23,130 nucleotides of DNA, taken from Clostridiales bacterium (GTDB lineage: Bacteria > Bacillota > Peptococcia > Peptococcales > Peptococcaceae). Location of the stretch: NCBI GenBank assembly GCA_003343815.1, contig QAKL01000047.1, forward strand, positions 1 to 23,130. Direction: 5' to 3'. Under the pieces are notes generated by a model. It saw nothing but the letters and a program-made list of their open reading frames with translations. It ran no database searches and was not told the origin of the DNA. Every line of letters begins with the position of its first letter. Within the stretch, counting starts at the first letter, position 1. Position numbers and translations under genes: made by a program. Positions 15,193-23,130 of this stretch are shown here, piece after piece.

Positions 15193-16377
15193 CTAATCCT
15201 CGATTTTCATGGCGCACTCTTCGTCCGTCAGATAGCACGCTGGGTCAAATCCCCAGAAATCGCCGCTCACTGCCTCGCCTCTGGCGCGGAAATTGCCGTT
15301 ACAAATATCCAGCCAGGTACATTTTTGACAACGGCCTTTGAGCAAATGTTTGCGGTCTTTCAAGCCCGCCATCAAAGGATTGGACGTATCGCACCAGATT
15401 TCCTTAAACGGACGCTCTTTCACATTGCCAAACGTATGATGCTGCGTAAACTGGTCGCAGTGGACATTACCCTCATTATCGACATTAGAAAAAGCGATAC
15501 CCGAGCGGTTGCCGCCGTTAATGCGCAAAAGATTTAAAATATATTGCGCTCTTTCGGGATCCTTGTCCTTATATTTTAAGTATAAATATGCGCCGTCAGC
15601 GTGATTGTCGACCATCAGCACTTCTTTTTTCAAACCCCGTTTATGGAAATCCTCGACCTTGTCGATAATATAATCCAAAACCTCGCGCGTTTCCTCGTGT
15701 GATAAATCATCTTTCACGATCGCACCGCCGCGTCCGGAATACACCAAATGATAGAAGCAGATACGGTCGATATTTTCCTTTTCCATCAAATCAAAAATCG
15801 CAGGAATATCTTTGTAGTTATTTTTATTGATCGTGAAACGCAGTCCCACGCGCTGATTGACCGCGCGGCAGTTGCGGATACCCTGCATCGCTAAATCAAA
15901 AGCGCCCTCGACGCCGCGGAAAGTATCATTGACCTCACGCAGTCCATCTAAGCTAATACCCACATAGCCGATCCCGATATCTTTAATCTTTTTCGCTACC
16001 TCCGGCGTAATCAAGGTGCCGTTCGTCGATAAAGTCGGACGCACGCCCATTTTTGCCGCATGCTCCGCCAAAGTAAAGAAATCCGGGCGAATTAACGGCT
16101 CGCCGCCGCTAAAAAGAATCGTCGGCACTTTAAAATCCGCACATTCGTCGATAAATTTTAACGCCTCTTCAGTGGTTAATTCATTTTCATACTGCTTCGC
16201 CTCCGACGAAGAATAGCAGTGCTTACATTTTAAATTGCAAGTGCGAGTATAATTCCATGATACGACCGGTCCGCGTCCCGTGCTAACGCCGTTTTTTTGG
16301 TTATGCGAGTCTTTCGTATAGCGCAGTTCATCGCCGTAATACACATCGCCCGTCAGCATTTTCGTTAAACTAAGCAT
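15193..16377 (-). CDS. ahbC: radical SAM 12,18-didecarboxysiroheme deacetylase AhbC (NirJ1-type)
   Basis: AhbC removes the two acetate side chains of 12,18-didecarboxysiroheme to give iron-coproporphyrin III. This 394-residue protein has an N-terminal extension (MLSLTKMLTGDVYYGDEL) before the radical SAM core, the cluster motif CNLKCKHC (C47, C51, C54), FSGGEPL, STNGTLIT and SLDGL, and a C-terminal cysteine set (CQKCTWLDIC, then PACYL) for a second cluster. ATG 16377 was chosen over an in-frame TTG 15 bases upstream because GGAGGG sits 8 bases before the ATG and would overlap the TTG. It is first gene of the ahb operon, with a promoter and inverted repeat in the 83-base gap after lepA. Confidence 0.9.
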   Translation of the reverse strand: MLSLTKMLTGDVYYGDELRYTKDSHNQKNGVSTGRGPVVSWNYTRTCNLKCKHCYSSSEAKQYENELTTEEALKFIDECADFKVPTILFSGGEPLIRPDFFTLAEHAAKMGVRPTLSTNGTLITPEVAKKIKDIGIGYVGISLDGLREVNDTFRGVEGAFDLAMQGIRNCRAVNQRVGLRFTINKNNYKDIPAIFDLMEKENIDRICFYHLVYSGRGGAIVKDDLSHEETREVLDYIIDKVEDFHKRGLKKEVLMVDNHADGAYLYLKYKDKDPERAQYILNLLRINGGNRSGIAFSNVDNEGNVHCDQFTQHHTFGNVKERPFKEIWCDTSNPLMAGLKDRKHLLKGRCQKCTWLDICNGNFRARGEAVSGDFWGFDPACYLTDEECAMKIED

Positions 16378-16416
16378 TTTTAAGCCCTCCAAATTTTTCG
16401 CAAAAATACTATATCA

Positions 16417-16446
16417 ATTATATCACAGTTTATTTTTCGAAACTGT
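16417..16446 (-). promoter_or_regulatory. ahb operon promoter region with operator-like inverted repeat
   Basis: The minus strand holds TATAAT (16417-16422), 40 bases before the ahbC start. At 17-base spacing the -35 hexamer would be CAGTTT (16440-16445), a poor match. That hexamer lies in one arm of a perfect 7-bp inverted repeat ACAGTTT-N8-AAACTGT (arms 16425-16431 and 16440-16446). A weak -35 under a dyad fits binding of a regulator, possibly an activator or a heme or redox sensor. The name of the factor cannot be read from the sequence. The dyad is not followed by a U tract on the minus strand, so it is not a good lepA terminator. Confidence 0.55.
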
Positions 16447-16460
16447 TGTTTTTCCCACTA

Positions 16461-18260
16461 TTATTCGTCCAGCTGCAATACCGCCATGAAAGCCTCCTGC
16501 GGTATTTCCACACTGCCGACCTGCTTCATGCGCTTTTTGCCCTCTTTTTGTTTCTCCAGCAGCTTTTTCTTACGGCTAATGTCACCGCCGTAGCATTTAT
16601 CCAGCACGCTTTTGCGCAAAGCCTTAATCGTCTCGCGCGCGATAACCTTGTTGCCGATCGCCGCTTGGATCGGCACCTCAAACATCTGACGAGGGATAAT
16701 ACCCCTGAGTTTTGTGACCAAGACACGTCCGCGCGCATAAGCGCGATCCTTATGCACGATACAGGATAATGCATCGACTAACTCACCGTTTACCAGCACG
16801 TCCAATTTAACCAAATCCGCCTCTTTGTAGCCGTTCATCTCGTAGTCCAAGGAAGCGTAGCCTTTGGTGCGCGTTTTCAAAATATCGAAAAAATCGTAGA
16901 CGATTTCACTAAGCGGAAGATCGTATTTCAAACTGACACGCTTCTCCGTCATGTAGGTCATATCCAAAAATACGCCGCGTTTATCCTGCGCGACCTCCAT
17001 CACCGCGCCGATAAACTCTGTCGGCACCATGATCGTCGCCGTGACAAACGGCTCCTCAAATATTTTTATTTCCTGCACGCCAGGTAACTGTGCCGGGTTA
17101 TCGATATAAACAACTTCATCGTTGGTTTTGGTAATCTTATAAATTACGCTCGGAGCCGTCGTGATTAAATCCAAATTATATTCGCGTTCCAAACGCTCCT
17201 GCACGATTTCCATATGGAGTAATCCCAAAAATCCGCAGCGGAAGCCGAAGCCTAACGCGCTTGAGGTTTCCGGCTCGAATAATAATGCTGCGTCATTCAA
17301 TCTGAGCTTATCCAAAGCATCCTTCAGCTCGCCGTATTGATTGTTTTCGACAGGATACAAACCGCAGTAGACCATCGGTGTCGCTTTGCGATAGCCGGGC
17401 AATGGCTCATGCGCCGGATTATCCGCGTCGGTAATCGTATCGCCGACCTCGGTATCGGTTACGTTTTTAATACTCGCCGCCACATAGCCGACCTCTCCTG
17501 GATAAAGAGCTTTGACCTGCTTCATATGCGGAGCAAAAACGCCAACCTCCGTCGTATCGAAAACTTTGCCGTTGGCCATCATTTTGATCCTGCCGTCATT
17601 GCGCAGCGTGCCCTCCATGACGCGCACATAGGATAACGCTCCGCGGTAAGCATCATAGTTCGAGTCAAAGATTAACGCTTGAAGCGGTGCCTCAGCATCG
17701 CCTTTGGGTGCCGGAACTTTCTGCACGATCGCCTCTAAAATTTCTTTAATGCCGATACCCTCTTTCGCCGAGCAGAGAATCGCCTCACTCCCATCTAAAC
17801 CGATCACATCCTCCAATTCCTGACGAACGCGCTCCGGCTCGGCACTTGGCAAGTCTATTTTGTTGATAACCGGGATGATCTCCAAATCATTTTCCAGCGC
17901 CAGATACACATTAGCCAAAGTCTGCGCCTCGATACCCTGCGCCGCGTCTACGACCAATATCGCTCCCTCGCACGCCGCCAGCGAGCGCGACACTTCATAG
18001 GTAAAGTCCACATGTCCGGGGGTGTCAATCAAATTTAAAACATAATCCTCGCCGTCATCTGCCTTATAATCCAATCTGACCGACTGCAATTTGATCGTGA
18101 TCCCGCGCTCTCTCTCCAAATCCATATTATCCAAGACCTGATCGACCATTTCGCGCTTGCTCAAAGCACCCGTAAACTCCAAAATGCGATCCGCCAAAGT
18201 AGATTTGCCGTGGTCAATATGGGCAATTATACAAAAATTTCTGATGTGTTTCTGCGACAT
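16461..18260 (-). CDS. lepA: elongation factor 4 (LepA), ribosome-associated GTPase
   Basis: LepA/EF4 is an EF-G-like GTPase that acts on the ribosome and has been linked to back-translocation and to 30S biogenesis. At 599 residues it is full length. G-domain motifs are AHIDHGKST (13-21), a RGITIK switch I, DTPGHVDF (79-86), NKIDLPSA (133-140) and SAKEG. EF-G-like domains follow, then the LepA-specific C-terminal domain with YDFFDILKTRTKGYASLDYE and CYGGDISRKKKLLEKQKEGKKRMK. It starts 12 bases after murJ, with GGGAGG before ATG 18260, so the two are probably co-transcribed. The stop is followed by the ahb promoter region. Confidence 0.97.
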   Translation of the reverse strand: MSQKHIRNFCIIAHIDHGKSTLADRILEFTGALSKREMVDQVLDNMDLERERGITIKLQSVRLDYKADDGEDYVLNLIDTPGHVDFTYEVSRSLAACEGAILVVDAAQGIEAQTLANVYLALENDLEIIPVINKIDLPSAEPERVRQELEDVIGLDGSEAILCSAKEGIGIKEILEAIVQKVPAPKGDAEAPLQALIFDSNYDAYRGALSYVRVMEGTLRNDGRIKMMANGKVFDTTEVGVFAPHMKQVKALYPGEVGYVAASIKNVTDTEVGDTITDADNPAHEPLPGYRKATPMVYCGLYPVENNQYGELKDALDKLRLNDAALLFEPETSSALGFGFRCGFLGLLHMEIVQERLEREYNLDLITTAPSVIYKITKTNDEVVYIDNPAQLPGVQEIKIFEEPFVTATIMVPTEFIGAVMEVAQDKRGVFLDMTYMTEKRVSLKYDLPLSEIVYDFFDILKTRTKGYASLDYEMNGYKEADLVKLDVLVNGELVDALSCIVHKDRAYARGRVLVTKLRGIIPRQMFEVPIQAAIGNKVIARETIKALRKSVLDKCYGGDISRKKKLLEKQKEGKKRMKQVGSVEIPQEAFMAVLQLDE

Positions 18261-18272
18261 AATAATCCTCCC

Positions 18273-19862
18273 TTATCTTGCACGCCCTACCTTGCGGCGC
18301 ACTATTTTTAACGCTTCGTGCATTTCTTCCATTTTTAAAACATACGCCATCACCGCATAAACCGCCACACCTACCGCTACGGCGACGCACACCTCGGTAA
18401 TCTGTGCTGTCTTTAAACTCATATCCCAGATATTTTCTAAGCCTTTAGCGGTAAAATAAACCGCGATACCCATTATACTTGAGCTTACCAGCGATTTTAT
18501 GCAGGAAATGAGCATTCTTTTTCCGCCTAAGCGCCCGACTTTGCGGTTTAATCCCCACAAAAGCGCCGCGATACTTACCAACCCTGCGATCGAGTACGCC
18601 AGCGCCAAGCCGCGGTAGCCTAAAACTTTAGATAAAATAATACTTAATGCTATATTTAAAATTATTACGCCTACATTTATCGCGACAGGCGATTTGGTAT
18701 CCTGGATCGCGTAAAAGCCGCGATTGAGCGCGTGCTGCGCGCCATAACCCAAAAGCCCGATACAATAAAAGACCAAAGCGTCTGCCGTCACGTCCATATT
18801 AGCCAGAGTAAAATTACCCTGCATATACATCGCGCGCACGATAGGCACGCTCAAAACTGCCATTCCCACCGCCGCAGGCACATTGATAAAAACAATCGTG
18901 CGGAACGAAAGCGACAAATCTTCTTTGTATGCCTCCATATTATTCTGTGCGACATGCGCCGCCATCGTGGGAAAGCTTGCCACCGCAATGGAGATCGCAA
19001 AAACCCCGACCGGCAGCATCATCAAGCGCTGGGCGTTGCTTAATGCGGTGACTATGCCCTCGCCCAAGGACGAGCCTAAATTCGTCCCGACAAAGGTATT
19101 CAAATGCGTCACAGATAGTCCGATAAATACCGGCACCAAAAGCGTAAAAAATTTGCGCACTCCGGGATGGTTTAAATCGATTATCGGGCGGTAATGCATC
19201 CCTACACCGATTAATGTAGGGATTTGCACCGCGAAATTTAAAAACGCGCCGAACACCACGCCGACGGTGAACGCCACGATGCCCCATTCTTCTTTAAAAA
19301 GCAAGCCCACGACGATAATCGCTAAATTATATAAAACCGAGCCTATCGCCGGAGCCAAGAATTTTTTGTACGAGTGGCAAATCCCCTGGCAGATACCCAT
19401 TAAACACATAAAAAATGCCTGTCCGAACATGATCCGCGTCAAAAATACCGCTAATTCTTTCGTCTGAGCATCATAGCCGGGAACTAAGATATTAATTAAC
19501 TGCGGCGTGAAAATCATGCCGATCGAAACTAATATTACCACGCCGATAAGCATAATATTAAAAATCGTACTGGCGACGATCCAGCTGTCCTCCTCCCGAT
19601 CCTGCGCCAGATACTGCGTAAAAATCGGGATAAATGCCGAGCCCAATGCTCCGCCTAAAAGCACACTGTAGATAAAATCCGGGATATTAAACGCTGCATA
19701 ATAAGCATCCGTGCGGAAATCCTGCCCGAAACTGCTTAAAAGCACCACATCGCGCACATAACCCAAAATACGCGAAATAAGCATCATGACCATCAAAAGT
19801 CCTGCTGCCTGCATAATCCCGCCGCGATGCACTTTTTTTCTCTCGTGCTTTCCTTTTGCCAA
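18273..19862 (-). CDS. murJ: lipid II flippase MurJ (MviN family)
   Basis: MurJ moves lipid II across the cytoplasmic membrane for peptidoglycan synthesis. This 529-residue MOP-superfamily protein has about 14 hydrophobic segments. Family features are SRILGYVRDVVLLSSFGQDFRTDAYYAAFNIPDF near the N-terminus, LLGGALGSAFIPIFTQYL, and ALNRGFYAIQDTKSPV in helix 10 region. The first codon of the longest frame is TTG (19862), with only a weak GGGG upstream; the next candidates are GTG 19832 and ATG 19814. The basic leader (MAKGKHERKKVHRGG) is plausible for a cytoplasmic N-terminus, so the TTG is kept with doubt. A likely promoter lies about 45 bases ahead. It is followed by lepA. Confidence 0.93.
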   Translation of the reverse strand: MAKGKHERKKVHRGGIMQAAGLLMVMMLISRILGYVRDVVLLSSFGQDFRTDAYYAAFNIPDFIYSVLLGGALGSAFIPIFTQYLAQDREEDSWIVASTIFNIMLIGVVILVSIGMIFTPQLINILVPGYDAQTKELAVFLTRIMFGQAFFMCLMGICQGICHSYKKFLAPAIGSVLYNLAIIVVGLLFKEEWGIVAFTVGVVFGAFLNFAVQIPTLIGVGMHYRPIIDLNHPGVRKFFTLLVPVFIGLSVTHLNTFVGTNLGSSLGEGIVTALSNAQRLMMLPVGVFAISIAVASFPTMAAHVAQNNMEAYKEDLSLSFRTIVFINVPAAVGMAVLSVPIVRAMYMQGNFTLANMDVTADALVFYCIGLLGYGAQHALNRGFYAIQDTKSPVAINVGVIILNIALSIILSKVLGYRGLALAYSIAGLVSIAALLWGLNRKVGRLGGKRMLISCIKSLVSSSIMGIAVYFTAKGLENIWDMSLKTAQITEVCVAVAVGVAVYAVMAYVLKMEEMHEALKIVRRKVGRAR

Positions 19863-19904
19863 TGTCCGCTACCCCGATTTCTTGATATTTTACCCTAATT
19901 GTAT

Positions 19905-19933
19905 ATTTTATCGCAAAATGCTTTAATAGTAAA
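19905..19933 (-). promoter_or_regulatory. candidate promoter of murJ-lepA
   Basis: The minus strand reads TTTACT (19928-19933), a 17-base spacer, then TAAAAT (19905-19910), about 43 bases before the murJ TTG. That is four of six and five of six consensus matches at ideal spacing, in the 102-base gap after the YfhP-like gene. Confidence 0.55.
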
Positions 19934-19964
19934 GTATTCTTCGAAAAAATATCCCAAATCCTTT

Positions 19965-20834
19965 TTATTTTTTCTTTTTCTCATCCCTAATTTTAAACTT
20001 GAGCGGGCCTTTATTCTTCTTATAAAGCCCGTAGCGCATATCCATCCAAGATTTGCTTTCCTCCTCATAGTAGCAGTAGGGAAAGCGCGAAAACGCCTCA
20101 AAAGCGCGCATTCTCTTGGTATCGTCCCACTCCTCCAAAAGCGGACGGTCATAGCGATTAACGATATACATTTTGCGCGCATACAAGCATACTTGTCCCA
20201 AATAATAGCATTCGTCGCTGATCGCGATAAAATTCCACTTCAGCGCTCTAAGCTTAGGCAAAACAGCTATCCGCCAGATCTCCTCAGGCAGTTCCTTTTG
20301 AGCGATACTTTTCGCCCATTTGTGCAGGAAAAAACGCAGCACGATATAGCCCGCCTGCAATCCTAAAGCGATATAGCTCCATATTGGTGAAAAAAATAAT
20401 CCTCCCGCCGTACCTACTGCCAAAACTATTAGCAGATAAACGTCGCAGACCTCCAAAAGATCCCACGCATAGCGCTTTTGGCTCAAGGGCCAAAGTATTT
20501 TCGTGCCGTAGGAATTAAAGACATCCGTAAAAATATGTAACAAAAGCGCTGCCATCGCCGTCCAAAAAGTCACCCAAAACGGCTGCTTAAAGAAAAACCA
20601 CACTATGCCCGCAAAAAATAAGGCCTCGATAGGCAGCATAAACACCCCATGGCTCACCCCGCGATGGTGCAGCATATAATAAATGTCGCTGCCACGGCTC
20701 GAAATGATGTCCAAATCAGGCATTTGCCCCGCCAAAGCCCCGCACAAAGCCATGCTCCAGACACTTGCCCCCGCTATATCTCCAACTACAATTCCCCCGC
20801 AGGCTCCCAATAAAGCATGAGTCGCATTATCCAT
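19965..20834 (-). CDS. YfhP/YdjM-like membrane-bound metal-dependent hydrolase
   Basis: This 289-residue protein is of the YdjM/YfhP family, predicted membrane-bound hydrolases with a phospholipase C-like metal site; the substrate is unknown. Conserved histidines and aspartates are visible: MDNATHALLG (H6), MPDLD (38-42), LHHRGVSHG (55-63), and HIFTDVFNSYGT (100-111). Several hydrophobic helices fill residues 10-180, and the last 110 residues are a polar, aromatic C-terminal domain ending in a lysine run. Two upstream in-frame starts (GTG 20843, ATG 20837) exist; ATG 20834 was chosen because AGGTG is 6 bases before it and the family normally begins MDxxTH. It follows the CaCA-family gene by 16 bases and may be in the same operon. 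Confidence 0.87.
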   Translation of the reverse strand: MDNATHALLGACGGIVVGDIAGASVWSMALCGALAGQMPDLDIISSRGSDIYYMLHHRGVSHGVFMLPIEALFFAGIVWFFFKQPFWVTFWTAMAALLLHIFTDVFNSYGTKILWPLSQKRYAWDLLEVCDVYLLIVLAVGTAGGLFFSPIWSYIALGLQAGYIVLRFFLHKWAKSIAQKELPEEIWRIAVLPKLRALKWNFIAISDECYYLGQVCLYARKMYIVNRYDRPLLEEWDDTKRMRAFEAFSRFPYCYYEEESKSWMDMRYGLYKKNKGPLKFKIRDEKKKK

Positions 20835-20850
20835 CATGATCACCTTATTT

Positions 20851-21810
20851 TCATATAATACTCCAAAAAAGCAGCGCTATAAAGCACCCATACCAAAAAA
20901 ATCCACCCAAAAGGACTATCGCGTAAACTTTATCTTTTCTCACCCCGCACAAATAAATCCCGCCTAAGGATAAGACCAAAATTACCGCACTGTATATCGC
21001 CGCTAAATCTATATCCAGCGTAGTCTTTAACATAATAAGCCCCGGGATCACCGTACACTGAAATACCAGCGCTCCAGTAATATTGCCGAGCGCCAAATCA
21101 TCTTTGCCCTGCAAAATCCAAATCACACTGTTGAATTTTTCAGGCAGCTCCGTGGCGATCGGCGCTAAAATCAGGCTTAATACCAGCGCGCTTACGCCAA
21201 AATACTCGGTCGCTTCGGCTATACCCAGGATAAAAAACTCCGCTCCGCCCAAAATCATTGCGAGCCCTAAAACAAGCTGCATGATAATCAGCCAAAAGCG
21301 CGCGCCATTACGGCTCAGATAAAGCGGACGGAGATACTCCGTACTGCGCACATTTTTTGTGCGGCACATCCGCCAGACATAATAACCGTACGCTCCTAAT
21401 AAAAATACCGCCGCAATTCTTTCCAAGCGCGCCCCGCCCAAGCAGGAAATAAAAAACACCGCAAACATAAGCAAAATGTAGCTTAACTCAAAAGAAAACT
21501 GCTTTTTATCTACTTTTATAACCCGGCGGGAGCAGAGAATGGCTGTCAATCCGCACAAAGCAAATGCCAGTGTCCCTAACATAAAAGGCGCACCGAACAC
21601 CGCACCTGAAGCAATTTCCATTTGTCCGCCCCGATATAAAGCCACGATAGGGATAACAGACTCCGGCAGAGCCGTCCCCACCGCCGCCAAAATATTACCA
21701 GTCACCGTGCTTGATAAATTGAGCCTCCTGCTCAGCCACTCTGCCGCATTGGTAAATAACTCCGCGCCAATTAAAATAAGGATAAGTCCGCCCAAAAGCA
21801 AAATCGGCAT
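20851..21810 (-). CDS. CaCA-family Na+/Ca2+-type cation exchanger
   Basis: This 319-residue membrane protein has about ten hydrophobic helices in two inverted halves, each with an alpha repeat: GNILAAVGTALPESV (38-52) and APIATELPEKFNS (216-228) followed by LGNITGALVFQCTVIPG. These are the ion-binding repeats of the calcium/cation antiporter superfamily, with an acidic residue in each half (E50 and E224). The transported cation cannot be fixed from sequence; calcium is the family default. ATG 21810 has GAGGTGAT ahead; a GTG 9 bases upstream would overlap the binding site. The gene follows rlmN by 37 bases and may be transcribed with it and with the YfhP-like gene. Confidence 0.9.
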   Translation of the reverse strand: MPILLLGGLILILIGAELFTNAAEWLSRRLNLSSTVTGNILAAVGTALPESVIPIVALYRGGQMEIASGAVFGAPFMLGTLAFALCGLTAILCSRRVIKVDKKQFSFELSYILLMFAVFFISCLGGARLERIAAVFLLGAYGYYVWRMCRTKNVRSTEYLRPLYLSRNGARFWLIIMQLVLGLAMILGGAEFFILGIAEATEYFGVSALVLSLILAPIATELPEKFNSVIWILQGKDDLALGNITGALVFQCTVIPGLIMLKTTLDIDLAAIYSAVILVLSLGGIYLCGVRKDKVYAIVLLGGFFWYGCFIALLFWSII

Positions 21811-21847
21811 AATAATCACCTCGGGAGATTATATGCCGCGGCTATAT

Positions 21848-22918
21848 TTAAAATAACCCCTTTTTCGCTATTTTGCCGCGCAATTGCCCGCAAGCGCCGT
21901 CGATATCTAGCCCTTTCTCCTCGCGCACCGAGCAGTTGATGCCTGCTTTTTTCAAAGCCTTGGCAAAATCGCTGACGGCTTTTTTCTCCGGGCGAAAGAT
22001 ACTTTTCGTATCCGCCACCGGATTAACCGGGATAATATTCACATGGCAATCCAATTCTTTCAAGAGATTCTTTAGCTCCATAATATTGCCCGCACTGTCG
22101 TTTTTACCTGCCATCAAAGCATACTCAAAAGTAATGCGTTTCTTCGCTTTCTTTTGATAATAACTGCACGCCGCCATCAATTCGCCTAAAGGGATTCTCT
22201 CATTGATCGGCATAATCTTGCTGCGCTCGGAATCGGTAGCCGCATGCAGCGACACCGCCAAAGTAATATCCAAGCCGCTATCCGCTAACTTTCTGATCCC
22301 CTCGGCTATCCCGCAGGTCGATAAGCTGATGCGGCGGATGCCGATATTCTGCCCGTTCTTATCATTCAAAAGCTTGATCGCCTTATAAACATTGTCCCAG
22401 TTTAAGAAAGGTTCTCCCATCCCCATAAAAACGACATTGCCGATACTTTCCGCGCCCTCTGTTGCCAAAAGATGATTGACCTCGTAAATCTGCCCGACGA
22501 TTTCGCCTGCCGAGAGATTGCGCACAAAACCGCTTTGCCCGGTCGCGCAAAAAGTGCAGCCCATCGCGCAGCCCACTTGCGAGGAAACGCAAATAGTATT
22601 GCGCTTTTTGCTGAAATCGCCGCGATAGCGCATCAGCACACACTCCACCGCCTCACCGTCGCTTAACTCGAGCAGATATTTCTCCGTGCCGTCTGCCGAC
22701 ACTTGGCGCTTAATAATTTTATTATGACCCAAATCATAATTTTTACTTAAATCTGCCAGAAAATTTTTGCCCAAATTGCTCATTTCCGCAAACTCGGTCA
22801 CGTTTTTACCGTGCACCCATTCGAAAAGCTGCTTGGCGCGAAAGCGCTGCGCTTTCATTTCTTTCACTACGTGCGCCATTTCCTCCTCGTTCAGCGAGCG
22901 TAAATTACTATCAATCAT
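21848..22918 (-). CDS. rlmN: dual-specificity 23S rRNA A2503 / tRNA A37 C2-methyltransferase RlmN
   Basis: RlmN is a radical SAM enzyme that methylates C2 of adenosine 2503 in 23S rRNA and, in studied species, A37 of some tRNAs. This 356-residue protein has the cluster motif CAMGCTFC (C117, C121, C124), the two catalytic cysteines C110 (TICVSSQ) and C343 (DIDGACGQL) matching E. coli C118 and C355, GMGEP, and SLHAATDSERSKIMPIN. All key residues are present. ATG 22918 overlaps the stop of rsmB (TGATG), with GGGGTGAGAA upstream; a TTG one codon earlier is a less likely start. It is not Cfr: the context and length are those of the housekeeping enzyme. Confidence 0.96.
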   Translation of the reverse strand: MIDSNLRSLNEEEMAHVVKEMKAQRFRAKQLFEWVHGKNVTEFAEMSNLGKNFLADLSKNYDLGHNKIIKRQVSADGTEKYLLELSDGEAVECVLMRYRGDFSKKRNTICVSSQVGCAMGCTFCATGQSGFVRNLSAGEIVGQIYEVNHLLATEGAESIGNVVFMGMGEPFLNWDNVYKAIKLLNDKNGQNIGIRRISLSTCGIAEGIRKLADSGLDITLAVSLHAATDSERSKIMPINERIPLGELMAACSYYQKKAKKRITFEYALMAGKNDSAGNIMELKNLLKELDCHVNIIPVNPVADTKSIFRPEKKAVSDFAKALKKAGINCSVREEKGLDIDGACGQLRGKIAKKGLF

Positions 22919-23130
22919 CAATTCTCACCCCGCTTAAAAATAGCGATAAAAAATCCGTCTGTACCCTCTTTTAAGGGCGAAAGCTTGTAGGAGCCGACAT
23001 TTTCTCCGGTTTCATCCGTCCACGGCAGGCGCTTATCCAACGTAAAGTCTTCGTAATTTTCCAAAAACCACTCGACGTTCTTTTCATCCTCTTCCACCGT
23101 GGTCGTACATGTGCTGTAAATAAGCGTGCC
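22918..23130 (-). CDS. rsmB: 16S rRNA cytosine-C5-methyltransferase RsmB/Sun, C-terminal end only
   Basis: A 70-codon frame is open from the right window edge to TGA at 22918. It begins GTLIYSTCTTTVEEDEKN, the motif VI of m5C RNA methyltransferases whose cysteine is the catalytic nucleophile in RsmB, and ends with SPLKEGTDGFFIAIFKRGEN, where TDGFFIA is the usual family ending. RsmB methylates cytosine 967 of 16S rRNA. RsmB is preferred over RsmF or other Nol1/Nop2/Sun members because rsmB next to rlmN is a common Firmicutes order, but only the C-terminus can be seen. The stop overlaps the rlmN start. Confidence 0.88.
   Translation of the reverse strand, partial: GTLIYSTCTTTVEEDEKNVEWFLENYEDFTLDKRLPWTDETGENVGSYKLSPLKEGTDGFFIAIFKRGEN

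Noticed and set aside
14193..16377. Two SPASM-type radical SAM proteins as a peptide (RiPP) maturation system
   Set aside because: No short precursor-peptide gene, protease or exporter is near them, and the neighbours are AhbA and AhbB, which explains the pair as AhbC and AhbD.
13214..16377. Heme d1 (denitrification) biosynthesis
   Set aside because: The families are shared (NirJ, NirDLGH-like), but no nirS, nirF, nirE or nirN is seen and the set is exactly the four genes needed for heme b.
21848..22918. Cfr-type antibiotic-resistance methyltransferase
   Set aside because: Position next to rsmB, a normal RlmN length and RlmN-like motifs point to the housekeeping enzyme.
1..23130. CRISPR arrays, insertion sequences, tRNA or rRNA genes, prophage
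   Set aside because: No regularly spaced repeats, transposase-like proteins, cloverleaf-like intergenic sequence or phage genes were found on reading; the intergenic gaps are all under 300 bases.

Overview
The window is a densely packed bacterial chromosome segment. All but one of the genes I could support read on the minus strand, so transcription runs right to left. The organism looks like an anaerobic, moderate-GC Firmicute, possibly one of the Negativicutes. Reasons: the HflX/YnbB gene pair and a YfhP-like protein (both familiar from Bacillus/Clostridium relatives), strong AGGAGG-type ribosome binding sites, TATAAT-type promoters, peptidoglycan genes (ddl, murJ), and siroheme-dependent heme genes (ahb) typical of sulfate reducers and some anaerobic Firmicutes. 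The phylum is an inference; the class is a guess.

Right to left in transcription order. (1) 18273-23130: end of rsmB, then rlmN, a CaCA-type cation exchanger, a YfhP-like membrane metal-dependent hydrolase, and murJ behind its own likely promoter, followed by lepA (16461-18260). (2) 13214-16377: a compact ahbC-ahbD-ahbA-ahbB operon that would convert siroheme to heme b, with a promoter whose -35 region lies in a perfect inverted repeat. (3) 12653-13196: an AT-rich stretch with one unrecognised gene and its own terminator. (4) 7932-12562: a four-gene unit hflX - ynbB-like - DUF456 - ddl, driven by a near-consensus promoter. (5) 7640-7933: a lone plus-strand 70-residue ORF with its own -10 box, Shine-Dalgarno and strong terminator. 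(6) 6907-7557: trmB. (7) 1-6673: a large Mrp/Mbh-type cation/proton antiporter operon, cut by the left edge.

The Mrp-type operon is the largest coherent system. Its gene order (E, F, G, MbhD-like, MbhE-like, B, C, D) is that of the membrane arm of archaeal Mbh/Mbs complexes and of Mrp antiporters whose MrpA is split. It is then extended by a second ND2/4/5-type antiporter subunit, a small two-helix protein with an HPHHHNWW loop, and a third ND-type subunit in which the usual helix-7 lysine is asparagine. What follows beyond position 1 (another antiporter part, or redox/hydrogenase subunits) would decide whether this is a stand-alone antiporter or part of an energy-converting complex.

Most of the window is recognisable housekeeping or bioenergetics. 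I saw no mobile element, CRISPR array, tRNA, rRNA or attachment site, and no gene-free stretch over 300 bases. The best candidates for something under-described are the extended antiporter module, the JAMM-like N-terminal domain of HflX, the ahb operator-like repeat, and the two unrecognised small genes.
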